Below, piece by piece: positions 25,270 to 33,705 of a stretch of 64,000 bases of DNA. Position 1 is the stretch's first letter. Every line of letters starts with the position of its first letter. Origin of the DNA: Asaia bogorensis (lineage in GTDB: Bacteria; Pseudomonadota; Alphaproteobacteria; CACIAM-22H2); contig CAMDLT010000012.1 of NCBI GenBank assembly GCA_945901855.1, positions 1 through 64,000 on the forward strand, read 5' to 3'. The notes under the pieces were generated by a model. The model made no database searches, was not told where the DNA came from, and worked only from the letters and a program-made list of their open reading frames with translations. The translations under genes and the position numbers were made by a program.

Positions 25270-26874
25270 ATGAACAAGATTGTTGCCGCAACCTTGCTGG
25301 CCCTGTCGCTCGGCGCTTGCGCGTTCGAGCCGCCCGCCCCGCTCAAGCTCACCATCCTGCACAACAACGACATCCATTCGCGCTTGCAGCCCGTCAACGC
25401 GCAAAGCAGCAATTGCACGGCGCAGGACGCGGCGCAAAACCGCTGCTTTGGCGGCATGGCGCGCGTGGCGACGATGCTGCACGCCCAAAAGGCCGACGCG
25501 TCGGCCGCCGGGCGCCAAGTGCTGGTGCTCGATGCGGGCGACCAGTTCCAGGGCTCGCTGTTTTACAGCCACTACAAAGGCTCGGCCGAACTCGAAGTGA
25601 TGAGCCAAGTCGGCTACGACGCGATGGCGATCGGCAACCACGAATTCGACGACGGTCCGGAAAACTTCGCGCGCTTTTTGCGCGCCGCGCGCTTCCCCGT
25701 GCTGTCCGCAAATATCGACGCGACGACCGAGCCTGCGCTGCGCGACATGTTCAAGAGCCATATCGTGCTGGCGCGCGCGGGCGTCAAGATCGCGATCGTG
25801 GGCGCCACCACCGAAGATACGCCCGAAATCGCCTCGCCCGGCCCGCGCTTGCGCTTCGTCAAGGCAGAGGACGTGCTGCGTCCGCTCGTGGCCCGGCTCA
25901 AGGCGGACGGCGTGGGCCATATCGTGCTGCTCTCGCATCTGGGCTTGTCGCGCGACCGCGAGGTTGCCGCCGCTATCGACGGTATCGACGTGATCGTCGG
26001 CGGCCATTCGCACACGCTGCTCGGCAACAATGTGGAAGGCGCCCAAGGCCCCTATCCCACGAACGTCAAAGGCCCGTCGGGCCGCGACGTTCCGATCGTC
26101 CAGGCCGGCGCGTTCTCGCGCCATATTGGCCGCATCGATCTCGATTTCGATGCGGCCGGCAACGTGGTCGCGGCATCGGGCAACACCATGCTGGTCTTGC
26201 AAAGCGTGGCGCCGCACGCGGCCATCCAGGCGACGATCGATCGGCTCGACGCGCCGCTTGTCCAGGTGCGCGCCCAGCCCGTGGGCCAGTCGGCGCTCGC
26301 CTATTCGCTCGACGGCTGCCGCGCGCGCGAATGCGCGCTTGGCAATCTCGTGGCCGAATCGATGCTCGCTGCCACGCGTACCCAAGGTACGCAGTTCGCC
26401 CTGCAAAATGGCGGCGGCTTGCGCGCGGGCATTCCGGCGGGCGAGGTCGCGTTGGGGGCGGTGCTGACGACGCTGCCGTTCCAGAATTCGGTCGCGACCG
26501 TCAAGATCAAGGGCAGCGACTTCGTCGAAGCGCTCGAAAACGGTTTGTCGCAAGTGGCCCAAGGCGGCGGGCGTTTCCCGCAAGTGGCGGGCGTGCGCTT
26601 TGCCTGGGACTTGGCGCGCCCCGTGGGCAGCCGCGTGCTGTCGGTCGAACTGCGCCGTGCCGATGGCAGCTTCGGGCCGTTCGATCCGAACGCGATCTAC
26701 ACGATGGCGACGAACGATTTCATGCGGCGCGGCGGCGACGGCTACGTCGTTTTGCGCGACCGCGGCATCGACCCCTACGATTTCGGTCCGGGTCTCGACG
26801 ATGCTTTGGCCGCCTATATCCGCGCGAACTCGCCGGTGCGGATCTCGACCGACGGACGCATTGTCACGCGCTGA
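25270..26874 (+). CDS. 5'-nucleotidase/UDP-sugar hydrolase family lipoprotein
   Basis: 534 residues. The signal peptide ends in the lipobox LGAC (Cys17), so it is probably a lipid-anchored periplasmic enzyme. The metallophosphatase domain shows ILHNNDIHSR, DAGDQFQGS, GNHEFDD and GGHSHT. The C-terminal substrate domain has NGGGLRAGIP and NDFMRRGGDGY. The family removes phosphate from extracellular nucleotides or UDP-sugars for salvage. GAGGAG precedes the start. It lies 29 bases after cobT, but a functional link to cobalamin is not obvious. Confidence 0.9.
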   Translation: MNKIVAATLLALSLGACAFEPPAPLKLTILHNNDIHSRLQPVNAQSSNCTAQDAAQNRCFGGMARVATMLHAQKADASAAGRQVLVLDAGDQFQGSLFYSHYKGSAELEVMSQVGYDAMAIGNHEFDDGPENFARFLRAARFPVLSANIDATTEPALRDMFKSHIVLARAGVKIAIVGATTEDTPEIASPGPRLRFVKAEDVLRPLVARLKADGVGHIVLLSHLGLSRDREVAAAIDGIDVIVGGHSHTLLGNNVEGAQGPYPTNVKGPSGRDVPIVQAGAFSRHIGRIDLDFDAAGNVVAASGNTMLVLQSVAPHAAIQATIDRLDAPLVQVRAQPVGQSALAYSLDGCRARECALGNLVAESMLAATRTQGTQFALQNGGGLRAGIPAGEVALGAVLTTLPFQNSVATVKIKGSDFVEALENGLSQVAQGGGRFPQVAGVRFAWDLARPVGSRVLSVELRRADGSFGPFDPNAIYTMATNDFMRRGGDGYVVLRDRGIDPYDFGPGLDDALAAYIRANSPVRISTDGRIVTR

Positions 26875-27046
26875 TTCCCGCTCGCCCGAGACGACGAAAG
26901 ATGCCCGGCGATATTCGATTGCCCGACCTGCGCGCCAAGCGGAAAAACGCGATGCAACCCGTCGGCCGACCTTGCGGTCTGCCGGTCGGCGGTTGCGGCT
27001 TTGTTGCGCGTGCGGGCATCGCAACATCGCCGAAGGCGGCGCGCAA

Positions 27047-28021
27047 GTGACAGCGACGCGGCGCAGCGCTCTGGCCCGGTTGGGCGGAGCGCTCGCCGCG
27101 TTTTCGTTTGGCGCGGACGTTCTTGCATCGACGCCGCTCGAACTCGCTGCGGTGCCGATAGCGCTCGACGAGCGCGACTCGGGCGTCGATCGGATCGGGC
27201 CCTTGCGCTGGCGCGGCGGCCTGTGGCTTGGCGCTGCCGACAAACGATTTGGCGGCTGGTCGGATCTGTGGGTCGCTGCCGACCGAAGCCGCTTGATCGC
27301 GATTTCGGATCGCGGCTGGACGCTCGATGCCGCGCCCGCGTTCGACACGAATTTGCGCGGGCTGCATGGCGCGCGTTTCGGTCGCCTGATCGAACCTGGC
27401 GGCAAAGCTGTCTTGCGTGCGGCCGGCGATGCCGAAGGATTGGCGCGTCTGCCCGACGGCAGTTTTGCCGTCAGTTTCGAACAGACGCCCCGCATCCTCG
27501 TCTACCCCCCGGCCGAGCCGCCCTTTTCCAGGCCGCCGCGCGCTAGGGCCGCCCCCAACCTTGCCGATACGCCGCGCAATGGCGGCATGGAAGCGTTGGC
27601 CGCGCTGCCGGGCGGCGCGCTGGTGACGCTGGTCGAAGAAGGGCGCGAAGACGGTCTGCACCGGGGGTTCGTTGAAACCGCGACGGGCTGGGCCAAGTTC
27701 GGCTACCGTGCGGGCGAGAATTTTGCGCCGGTCGGCATCTGCGCGCTCGCCGACGGCGACTTCGTCGTGCTCGAGCGCAGTTTTTCGTTGCTCTTTGGCG
27801 GCTTCGGGGCGCGTCTTGTGCGCGTGGCGGGGAACGCGTTTGCGCCGGGCGCCGTCGTCGAAGGCCGGGAACTTGCGCGTCTGCGCCCGCCTTTGCTCGC
27901 CGACAATTACGAAGGCATCGCGGCGACGCTGGCCCCGGACGGCACGCAGCTTCTATGGCTTCTGTCGGACGACAATTTTATGTCGCTCCAGCGCACCCTG
28001 CTGGTCGTCTTCCAGCTGTAG
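27047..28021 (+). CDS. Esterase-like activity of phytase family protein (secreted)
   Basis: 324 residues from GTG at 27047. The N-terminus TRRSALARLGGALAAFSFG resembles a signal peptide, perhaps Tat-type. The mature part looks like the phytase-like beta-propeller family: GGWSDLWVAADRSRLIAISD, DAEGLARLPDGSFAVSFEQ, NGGMEALAALPGG and NYEGIAATLAPDG repeats place Glu residues in the propeller blades. The enzymatic activity of this family is poorly defined (esterase-like or phosphoesterase). The 172 bases before it hold nothing else I recognise. It ends in front of the convergent rpmB terminator. Confidence 0.75.
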   Translation: MTATRRSALARLGGALAAFSFGADVLASTPLELAAVPIALDERDSGVDRIGPLRWRGGLWLGAADKRFGGWSDLWVAADRSRLIAISDRGWTLDAAPAFDTNLRGLHGARFGRLIEPGGKAVLRAAGDAEGLARLPDGSFAVSFEQTPRILVYPPAEPPFSRPPRARAAPNLADTPRNGGMEALAALPGGALVTLVEEGREDGLHRGFVETATGWAKFGYRAGENFAPVGICALADGDFVVLERSFSLLFGGFGARLVRVAGNAFAPGAVVEGRELARLRPPLLADNYEGIAATLAPDGTQLLWLLSDDNFMSLQRTLLVVFQL

Positions 28022-28050
28022 CGGCCGCGTTGGCCGCATCCGGCGGATAA

Positions 28051-28081
28051 AAAAAGGCCCGCCGGTGCAGGGCGGGCCTTT
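28051..28081 (-). terminator. Rho-independent terminator of rpmB
   Basis: GGCCCGCC (28056-28063) pairs with GGCGGGCC (28071-28078) around a seven-base loop. The A-run at 28051-28055 becomes a U-run on the minus strand, so it ends rpmB transcription. It may also stop the convergent transcript in part. Confidence 0.85.
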
Positions 28082-28144
28082 GGAGGTCTTGTATCGGAAA
28101 CAAGGAAGATCGTGTTTTTGTTATCCGCACCGAGCCGTCGAATT

Positions 28145-28438
28145 TCAGGCGGCGCGCTTTTCGAGCGCTTCCTTGACCTGGTCCTTCAAGCGGCGCATTT
28201 CTTTGGTGAGCTTGGCTGACGCCGTTTTGACGAGCCACGCGTCCAAACCGCCCGAATGCTCGACGGTCTTCAACCCGTTGGTCGAGATGCGCACGCGCAC
28301 CGAGCGCCCCAGCACGTCCGACAGCAGCGTCGTGTCCTGCAAATTGGGCAGGAAGCGGCGCTTCGTCTTGTTGTTGGCGTGCGACACATTGTTGCCGACC
28401 AGCGGACCCTTTCCGCTTACCATGCAGCGACGCGACAT
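28145..28438 (-). CDS. rpmB: 50S ribosomal protein L28
   Basis: 97 residues. The start [20 protein letters not shown] and [13 protein letters not shown] are typical of alphaproteobacterial bL28. The C-terminal extension of helical, Lys-rich sequence ([19 protein letters not shown]) is usual in this class. ATG at 28438 gives the family length; the open frame extends upstream but lacks similarity. It is a single-gene unit with its own terminator. Confidence 0.95.
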   Translation of the reverse strand: MSRRCMVSGKGPLVGNNVSHANNKTKRRFLPNLQDTTLLSDVLGRSVRVRISTNGLKTVEHSGGLDAWLVKTASAKLTKEMRRLKDQVKEALEKRAA

Positions 28439-28521
28439 TGTTCGAACCCTCGTAAAATAGCGGTTCCCGAACGCGGGACCCTGCAATGAGGGGGCGGTTT
28501 TAGGGGCTTGCGGGCGCGCCG

Positions 28522-29526
28522 TCAACCGCTGCCTTTGGCCGAATCGCCGCGCAGGCGCGCCAAAACCGTTGCCGCCGCCGCATGCGGACTTTCAAGCCCT
28601 TGAAATACTTTAACTTCTAAGGCTTCGACAAGATTTTTAAGCGCCGGTTCGGCGGCCAAAAATTCGACCACCCCGTCCTGAATTTCGCGCCACAACGTGG
28701 CTTTGGCTTGGGTCGCGCGCTTGGCCGCGATCCCCGCCGACCCCAGAACCTTGCCGTGGTCGAGAATGGCGGCCCAGATCGCATCGATGCCGACATTGTG
28801 CAGCGCCGAGACACGCAAGACCGGCGGATGCCAGGCTGCGTTGCGCGGGCGCAGCATGTGCAAGGCCGCCTGGTAGTCGGCCGCCGTGCGCCCGGCGGCG
28901 GCGGCGAGGTCGCCGTCCGACTTGTTGATCGCGACCAGGTCGGCAAGTTCGACAATGCCTTTTTTGATGCCCTGCAATTCGTCGCCGGCGGCGGGCGGCA
29001 GCAGCAGCATGAACAGATCGACCATCTGGGCAACGGCGGTTTCCGACTGGCCGACGCCCACGGTTTCGATCAGGATCGTATCGAAACCCGCCGCTTCGCA
29101 GACCAGTGCCGCTTCGCGCGTGCGCCTGGCGACGCCGCCCAAATTGCCGCCCGAGGGCGACGGGCGGATGAAAGCGCGCGCATCGCGCGCCAGCAATTCC
29201 ATGCGCGTTTTGTCGCCCAGGATCGAGCCGCCCGAAACCGGGCTCGACGGATCGACCGCCAGCACGGCGGGTCTGCGCCCGCACGCCAAGAGATAGAGCC
29301 CAAAGGCCTCGATAAAGGTCGATTTGCCCGCCCCCGGCGGCCCGGAGATGCCCACGCGCACGACGTTGGCGGGCGGGGCGCGGCGAATTTCGGCGAGCAG
29401 CGCGTCGGCCTGCACGCGATGCTCGGGCTTGGTCGATTCGACGAGCGTGATCGCGCGGGCAAGGGCGCGCCGGTCGCCGTCGGCGATCGCCTGTGCCAGC
29501 GCTGGGGCCGGCGGCGGCGCGCTCAC
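28522..29526 (-). CDS. meaB: Methylmalonyl-CoA mutase-associated GTPase MeaB (ArgK-type)
   Basis: 334-residue G3E GTPase that loads and protects adenosylcobalamin on methylmalonyl- or ethylmalonyl-CoA mutase. P-loop is [11 protein letters not shown], followed by [20 protein letters not shown], the switch ETVGVGQSE and the base-specificity motif NKSD. Start is GTG at 29526, overlapping the accA stop by four bases. The mutase itself is not in the window. MeaB, AccA and the Mcl1-like lyase nearby fit propionate or ethylmalonyl-CoA type metabolism, and CobST supplies the cofactor. Confidence 0.92.
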   Translation of the reverse strand: MSAPPPAPALAQAIADGDRRALARAITLVESTKPEHRVQADALLAEIRRAPPANVVRVGISGPPGAGKSTFIEAFGLYLLACGRRPAVLAVDPSSPVSGGSILGDKTRMELLARDARAFIRPSPSGGNLGGVARRTREAALVCEAAGFDTILIETVGVGQSETAVAQMVDLFMLLLPPAAGDELQGIKKGIVELADLVAINKSDGDLAAAAGRTAADYQAALHMLRPRNAAWHPPVLRVSALHNVGIDAIWAAILDHGKVLGSAGIAAKRATQAKATLWREIQDGVVEFLAAEPALKNLVEALEVKVFQGLESPHAAAATVLARLRGDSAKGSG

Positions 29527-30476
29527 AGGCCCTTCCGGCCCATCTCGAGAAACTTCTCGCGTCGGCGCGCGCGCAAGACGCCGCCATCGATGCCCTTCAT
29601 TTCGCCGAGCGCCGCGGCAAACGCGTCGCCCAGTGCTCGAATCGTTTCGTCCTTGCCGCGATGGGCGCCGCCCAGCGGTTCGGCAACGATGGCGTCGATC
29701 ACGCCGAGTTTCAGCAGATCCTGCGCCGTCAGTTTCAGGGCTTCGGCCGCCGTCTGCGCTTGGTCTGCCGAGCGCCACAGGATCGACGCGCAACCTTCGG
29801 GCGAGATGACCGAATAGACCGCATGCTCGAGCATCAGCACTTTGTTGGCGGCGGCGATGGCGATGGCGCCGCCCGAGCCGCCCTCGCCAAGGATGGCCGC
29901 GACGAACGGCACTTTGATTCGCAGGCTCGTTTCGATGGTTTTGGCGATCGCTTCGGCTTGGCCGCGCGCTTCGGCGTCGATGCCGGGATAGGCGCCGGCC
30001 GTATCGACCAGCGACAGCACGGGCAGGCCGAAGCGGTCGGCAAGCGCCATCAGACGCTGCGCCTTGCGGTAGCCTTCGGGCTTGGCCATGCCGAAATTGT
30101 GTTTGATGCGGGTTTCGGTGTCCGAGCCCTTTTCTTGGCCGATCACGACGACCGACTGGCCGCGAAAGCGCCCGATGCCGCCGATCACGGCCGCATCGTC
30201 GCCAAACAGCCGGTCGCCCGACAGGGGCGTGAATTCGTCGATCAATTGGCCGACAAAATCGCGGCAATGCGGGCGTTCGGGATGGCGCGCGACTTGGACT
30301 TTCTGCCACGCGCTAAGCTTGCCGTAGACGGCGCGGATCTGCCGGTCGACCTTGCTTTGCAGCTTGGCGACTTCGTCGGCAATATTGAGGGTGCCGTCGC
30401 CAGTCAGGCGCTTCAGCTCCTCGATCTTGCCTTCAAGTTCGGCGATCGGCTTTTCGAACTCAAGATAATGGGCCAT
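29523..30476 (-). CDS. accA: Acetyl-CoA carboxylase carboxyltransferase subunit alpha
   Basis: 317 residues. AccA with AccD transfers carboxyl from biotin to acetyl-CoA, the first step of fatty acid synthesis. The N-terminus HYLEFEKPIAELEGKIEEL is characteristic, and the body has GRFRGQSVVVIGQEKG, FGMAKPEGYRKAQRLM, DTAGAYPG and EGGSGGAIAI. ATG at 30476 begins MAHYLEFEKP and gives the family size. It overlaps the downstream meaB start, so the two are probably co-transcribed. Confidence 0.96.
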   Translation of the reverse strand: MAHYLEFEKPIAELEGKIEELKRLTGDGTLNIADEVAKLQSKVDRQIRAVYGKLSAWQKVQVARHPERPHCRDFVGQLIDEFTPLSGDRLFGDDAAVIGGIGRFRGQSVVVIGQEKGSDTETRIKHNFGMAKPEGYRKAQRLMALADRFGLPVLSLVDTAGAYPGIDAEARGQAEAIAKTIETSLRIKVPFVAAILGEGGSGGAIAIAAANKVLMLEHAVYSVISPEGCASILWRSADQAQTAAEALKLTAQDLLKLGVIDAIVAEPLGGAHRGKDETIRALGDAFAAALGEMKGIDGGVLRARRREKFLEMGRKGL

Positions 30477-30585
30477 TGCAGGGGCGTCTATAGCATGGCC
30501 AAGCCACGCGTCCAGACCCGTTTTTGGGCCCGCTCCTCGATGACCGCGCCGCTTCATTCAAAGCGAATTTAGCAAGTTTATCTTT

Positions 30586-30623
30586 TTCTTGTAAACCATC
30601 TAACTTCGCTATAAAACAAAATA
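30586..30623 (+). promoter_or_regulatory. Candidate promoter for a leaderless transcript
   Basis: TTCTTG (30586-30591) and TATAAA (30610-30615) are separated by 18 bases in an AT-rich patch. The expected start site, six to eight bases downstream of the -10, falls on or just before the ATG at 30624, and no Shine-Dalgarno sequence precedes that ATG. A leaderless mRNA is therefore likely. Confidence 0.5.
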
Positions 30624-31817
30624 ATGGATCCAATTACCAACCCGTTTGCGCCTGGTGCGGGAACGCAGCCGCCCGAACTTGCAGGTCGCAACGAGCTGCT
30701 CGAAACGGTTCGCATTGCATTGGCGCGTTTTCGTCGCGGTTCGCCCGCCAAAAGCGTGCTGATGGTCGGCCTGCGGGGCGTGGGCAAGACGGTTCTGCTC
30801 GATCGAATGCGAACCGACGCCGAAAATGCCGGTTTCCATTCCATCCGTCTGGAAGCGCCCGAGCAGCGCTCGCTTCCCGCTTTGCTGGCACCGCAACTCC
30901 GAACGGCGCTCTTGCGCTTGTCGCGCATCGAACGTGCGGCCGAATTTGCGACGCGTGCGCTGCGCGGTCTCGCCGGGTTTGCCAAGGCTCTCAAGGTCAA
31001 GTTCGCCGATATCGAGGTCGGCATCGATTTCGATCCCGAGCCGGGTTTGGCCGACAACGGCGATCTGGAGCACGATCTGCAGGCGCTTTTTGAGGTTGTC
31101 GGCATGGCAGCCCAAAAGGCCGAGACCGCGCTGGTCTTGTTTATCGACGAGCTTCAATACGTGCCTGCGCCGCAGCTTGCAGCCTTGATCACGGCGCTGC
31201 ATCGCTGCGCCCAACGCCAGCTGCCTGTCACGCTACTTGGCGCCGGATTGCCACAGCTGCGCGGCCGGATGGGCGAGGCAAAATCCTATGCCGAGCGGCT
31301 GTTCGATTTCCCCGAAGTCGGTCCTCTTTCGCCTCTCGCCGCACGGCTTGCCATCGAAAAACCGGCGAAGGATCAGGGCGTGCTTTTCGAGGAGGCGGCT
31401 CTGACGGCAATCGTCGCCCAGACGCACGGGTACCCGTATTTTCTGCAGGAGTGGGGCAAGCATGCCTGGGACACGGCGCAAGCGTCGCCGATCGCGCAGG
31501 CTGATGTCGAGCGCGCCAGCAGCGTTGCGCTCGCCGCGTTGGACGCAAGTTTTTTTCGCGTGCGCTTCGATCGGTTGACGCCGAGCGAGAAGCGCTACCT
31601 GCGCGCCATGGCCGATTTGGGGCCGGGTCCGCATCGCTCCGGCGACATTGCGGAAATCCTCGGTCGAACCTCGACCTCGCTGGCCCCGACGCGCAGCACG
31701 ATCATCGCGAAGGGAATGATCTGGAGCCCCAGCCATGGCGATACGGCCTTTACCGTTCCGCTGTTCGACGAATACATGAAACGCATCATGCCGAACGCGG
31801 ACTGGCGCACGGCCTGA
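30624..31817 (+). CDS. Orc1/AAA_16-like ATPase of unknown role
   Basis: 397 residues. The N-terminal P-loop ATPase has Walker A GLRGVGKT (49-56), Walker B LVLFIDELQ (D175, E176) and a sensor-like GAGLPQLRG. The region at about 300-395 resembles a winged helix (RYLRAMADLGPGPHRSGDIA, then LGRTSTSLAPTRS). This layout is that of Orc1/Cdc6-like or STAND-type AAA ATPases common in mobile and accessory regions. No partner gene is adjacent: it is divergent from accA and convergent with the lyase gene. The role cannot be assigned from sequence; DNA-binding or conflict-related functions are possible. Confidence 0.75.
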   Translation: MDPITNPFAPGAGTQPPELAGRNELLETVRIALARFRRGSPAKSVLMVGLRGVGKTVLLDRMRTDAENAGFHSIRLEAPEQRSLPALLAPQLRTALLRLSRIERAAEFATRALRGLAGFAKALKVKFADIEVGIDFDPEPGLADNGDLEHDLQALFEVVGMAAQKAETALVLFIDELQYVPAPQLAALITALHRCAQRQLPVTLLGAGLPQLRGRMGEAKSYAERLFDFPEVGPLSPLAARLAIEKPAKDQGVLFEEAALTAIVAQTHGYPYFLQEWGKHAWDTAQASPIAQADVERASSVALAALDASFFRVRFDRLTPSEKRYLRAMADLGPGPHRSGDIAEILGRTSTSLAPTRSTIIAKGMIWSPSHGDTAFTVPLFDEYMKRIMPNADWRTA

Positions 31818-31827
31818 GGCCGGCGTT

Positions 31828-32772
31828 TCAGACAAACCCGCGGATTTGGCCGTGTTTGGCGACGATGGCGCGCGCTTGGCGGATCGAGGCGATGTCGATC
31901 AGGCGGCCTTCGAAGGTCGCAGCCCCCTGGCCCTCGTCGGCGGCCGCATCCATCGCCAGCAAAATCGCCCGCGCGCGCTCGACTTCCATCGGGTCCGGCG
32001 AAAAAACATCGTTGATCGTCGCGATCTGCGAGGGGTGAATCGCCATCTTGCCCTCGCAGCCCAAGGCGGCCGCGCGAAATGCCGATTCCTTCATTCCCAA
32101 CGAGTCGTTGAAATCGGCATAGGGCCCGTCGATCGGGCGTTTGCCGGCCGCCCGCGCCGCCACGACGATGCGCGCCAACGCATAGTGCCAGATGTCGGCT
32201 TGGCGGCCCTCGATCGCGTATTGCGCCGACAGCCCGCCAATATTGGTTGTGCGCATGCCGGTGGAGGCCGCAAAATCGCCGACGCCGAATACCAGCGCTT
32301 CGACGCGCGGGCATGCGGCCGCGATCGCCTCGACATTGGCAAGTCCCTGCGCCGTTTCGATCAGCAATTCGAGACCGATCGGCTTTTCGATTTTTTTGGC
32401 GCGCTCGATTTGGGCGAGCCACATATCGACTGCCAGCACATCCTCGGCGCGGTTCACTTTGGGCAGCATCAGGAGATCGATGCGGTTGCCCGCTTTTTCG
32501 ACGAGATCGACCAGATCGCGATACATCCATTCGGTGTCCGCGCCGTTGATGCGCACCGAAATGGTCTTGCCGACCGCCCCCCAATCGATGTCGTTGAGCG
32601 CTTCGACCGCATTTTTGCGCGCTTGGGTTTTGTCGCCCGGCGCCACCGCGTCTTCGAGGTCGAGAAAGACGACATCGGCGGCCGAGCGTGCCGCCTTGGA
32701 AAAGAGCTCGGGCCGGCTGGCCGGTACGGCAAGCTCGGTGCGGTTCAAGCGCAAAGGGATCGCATGGGGCAT
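31828..32772 (-). CDS. HpcH/HpaI-family lyase, Mcl1-like malyl-CoA/beta-methylmalyl-CoA lyase
   Basis: 314 residues of the CitE/HpcH family. SRPELFSKAARSAADVVFLD, DLEDAVAPGDK, SVRINGADTEW, MLPKVN, ELLIETAQGL and GKMAIHPSQI match L-malyl-CoA/beta-methylmalyl-CoA lyases, Mg2+-dependent enzymes that cleave malyl-, methylmalyl- or citramalyl-type CoA esters to glyoxylate or pyruvate plus an acyl-CoA. Citrate-lyase-beta-type thioesterases are close relatives. It could serve the ethylmalonyl-CoA pathway or complete the CoA branch encoded at 18-21 kb. It forms a minus-strand pair with the hydrolase gene upstream. Confidence 0.82.
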   Translation of the reverse strand: MPHAIPLRLNRTELAVPASRPELFSKAARSAADVVFLDLEDAVAPGDKTQARKNAVEALNDIDWGAVGKTISVRINGADTEWMYRDLVDLVEKAGNRIDLLMLPKVNRAEDVLAVDMWLAQIERAKKIEKPIGLELLIETAQGLANVEAIAAACPRVEALVFGVGDFAASTGMRTTNIGGLSAQYAIEGRQADIWHYALARIVVAARAAGKRPIDGPYADFNDSLGMKESAFRAAALGCEGKMAIHPSQIATINDVFSPDPMEVERARAILLAMDAAADEGQGAATFEGRLIDIASIRQARAIVAKHGQIRGFV

Positions 32773-32838
32773 GCTGGTTTTTAGCCGACCGCGCCGCAGC
32801 GAACAAGCGCGTGCGCGGCAGGCGAAGCAAGGCGCACT

Positions 32839-33615
32839 TCAAGCTTCCGCGAGGAACGACGCCAAGCGCGCGAGAACGGCTTCGCGCGCCTGCAAATGCG
32901 GCTGGTGGGCGGCACCCGGCACCGCCCATGTTTGGCATGCACCGCCGACCGCACGCTCGATGCGCGCCAATTGGTCGAGCGTGCCGTATTCGTCGTTTTC
33001 GCCCTGCAAGGCCAGCACGCGCGCCGCGACGGACTTCAAATCCGCCTCGATATTCCAATCGGCAAACGGCGCCGACAGCCATGTCTCGGCCCAGGCCGCG
33101 AACAGCGCGTCGGTATTGGGCCCGTGGTAGCGCGCAAGGCGCTCGCGCAGATCCGTGTCGCGATAGGCGCTTGCCGCCGCGCGGATGCCATCGAGCGTCG
33201 CCGTTTCGACCAGCACATGGGCGGCCATCGTCACGATCGCGCCAAAGCGTTGGGGGGCCTTTGCGCCCGCCAGCAAAGCGATCGAGCCGCCGTCCGAATG
33301 GCCAACCAGATCGGCACTTGGCATCGACAGCTTGTCCATCACCGCGAGCAAGGCGGCCGCCTCGTCCTGCAGATAGCCGATTTGGCGTTTTGCTTGAAGC
33401 GGGTCGGACTGGCCGTGGCCGATGCGCTCGTAGACCAATCCGGGACGTTGCGTAAGATTGCACAAATCGGCCGGAAACCCGCGCCACAACGCGATCGATC
33501 CCAACGCTTCGTGCAAAAAAACGACCGGTCGGCCGCGCGCAGCCGCGTTGAGATGCGCCACGCGCACCGTGCCCTGGTCGAGACGAAGGGCTTGGGACGG
33601 GCTTTGCTTGACCAA
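32839..33615 (-). CDS. Alpha/beta-hydrolase fold protein
   Basis: 258 residues. The nucleophile elbow is GHSDGGS (Ser near 109), the acid is in LQGENDEYGT and the catalytic His in GAAHQPHL. The oxyanion region reads VVFLHEALGSIALWRGFP. The family covers esterases, thioesterases and C-C hydrolases; the substrate is unknown. It lies upstream of the Mcl1-like gene on the minus strand with a 66-base gap, and is divergent from the acyl-CoA synthetase gene, so an acyl ester or CoA-linked role is plausible. Confidence 0.8.
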   Translation of the reverse strand: MVKQSPSQALRLDQGTVRVAHLNAAARGRPVVFLHEALGSIALWRGFPADLCNLTQRPGLVYERIGHGQSDPLQAKRQIGYLQDEAAALLAVMDKLSMPSADLVGHSDGGSIALLAGAKAPQRFGAIVTMAAHVLVETATLDGIRAAASAYRDTDLRERLARYHGPNTDALFAAWAETWLSAPFADWNIEADLKSVAARVLALQGENDEYGTLDQLARIERAVGGACQTWAVPGAAHQPHLQAREAVLARLASFLAEA

Positions 33616-33705
33616 GCGGCTGCTTTCGAATTAAGTGGAACAAGGTGCGGGCAACAAAAAAACATAGCCTGGATCGCCGACAGGGAGCTAGACGCCAAAA
33701 CCGCC

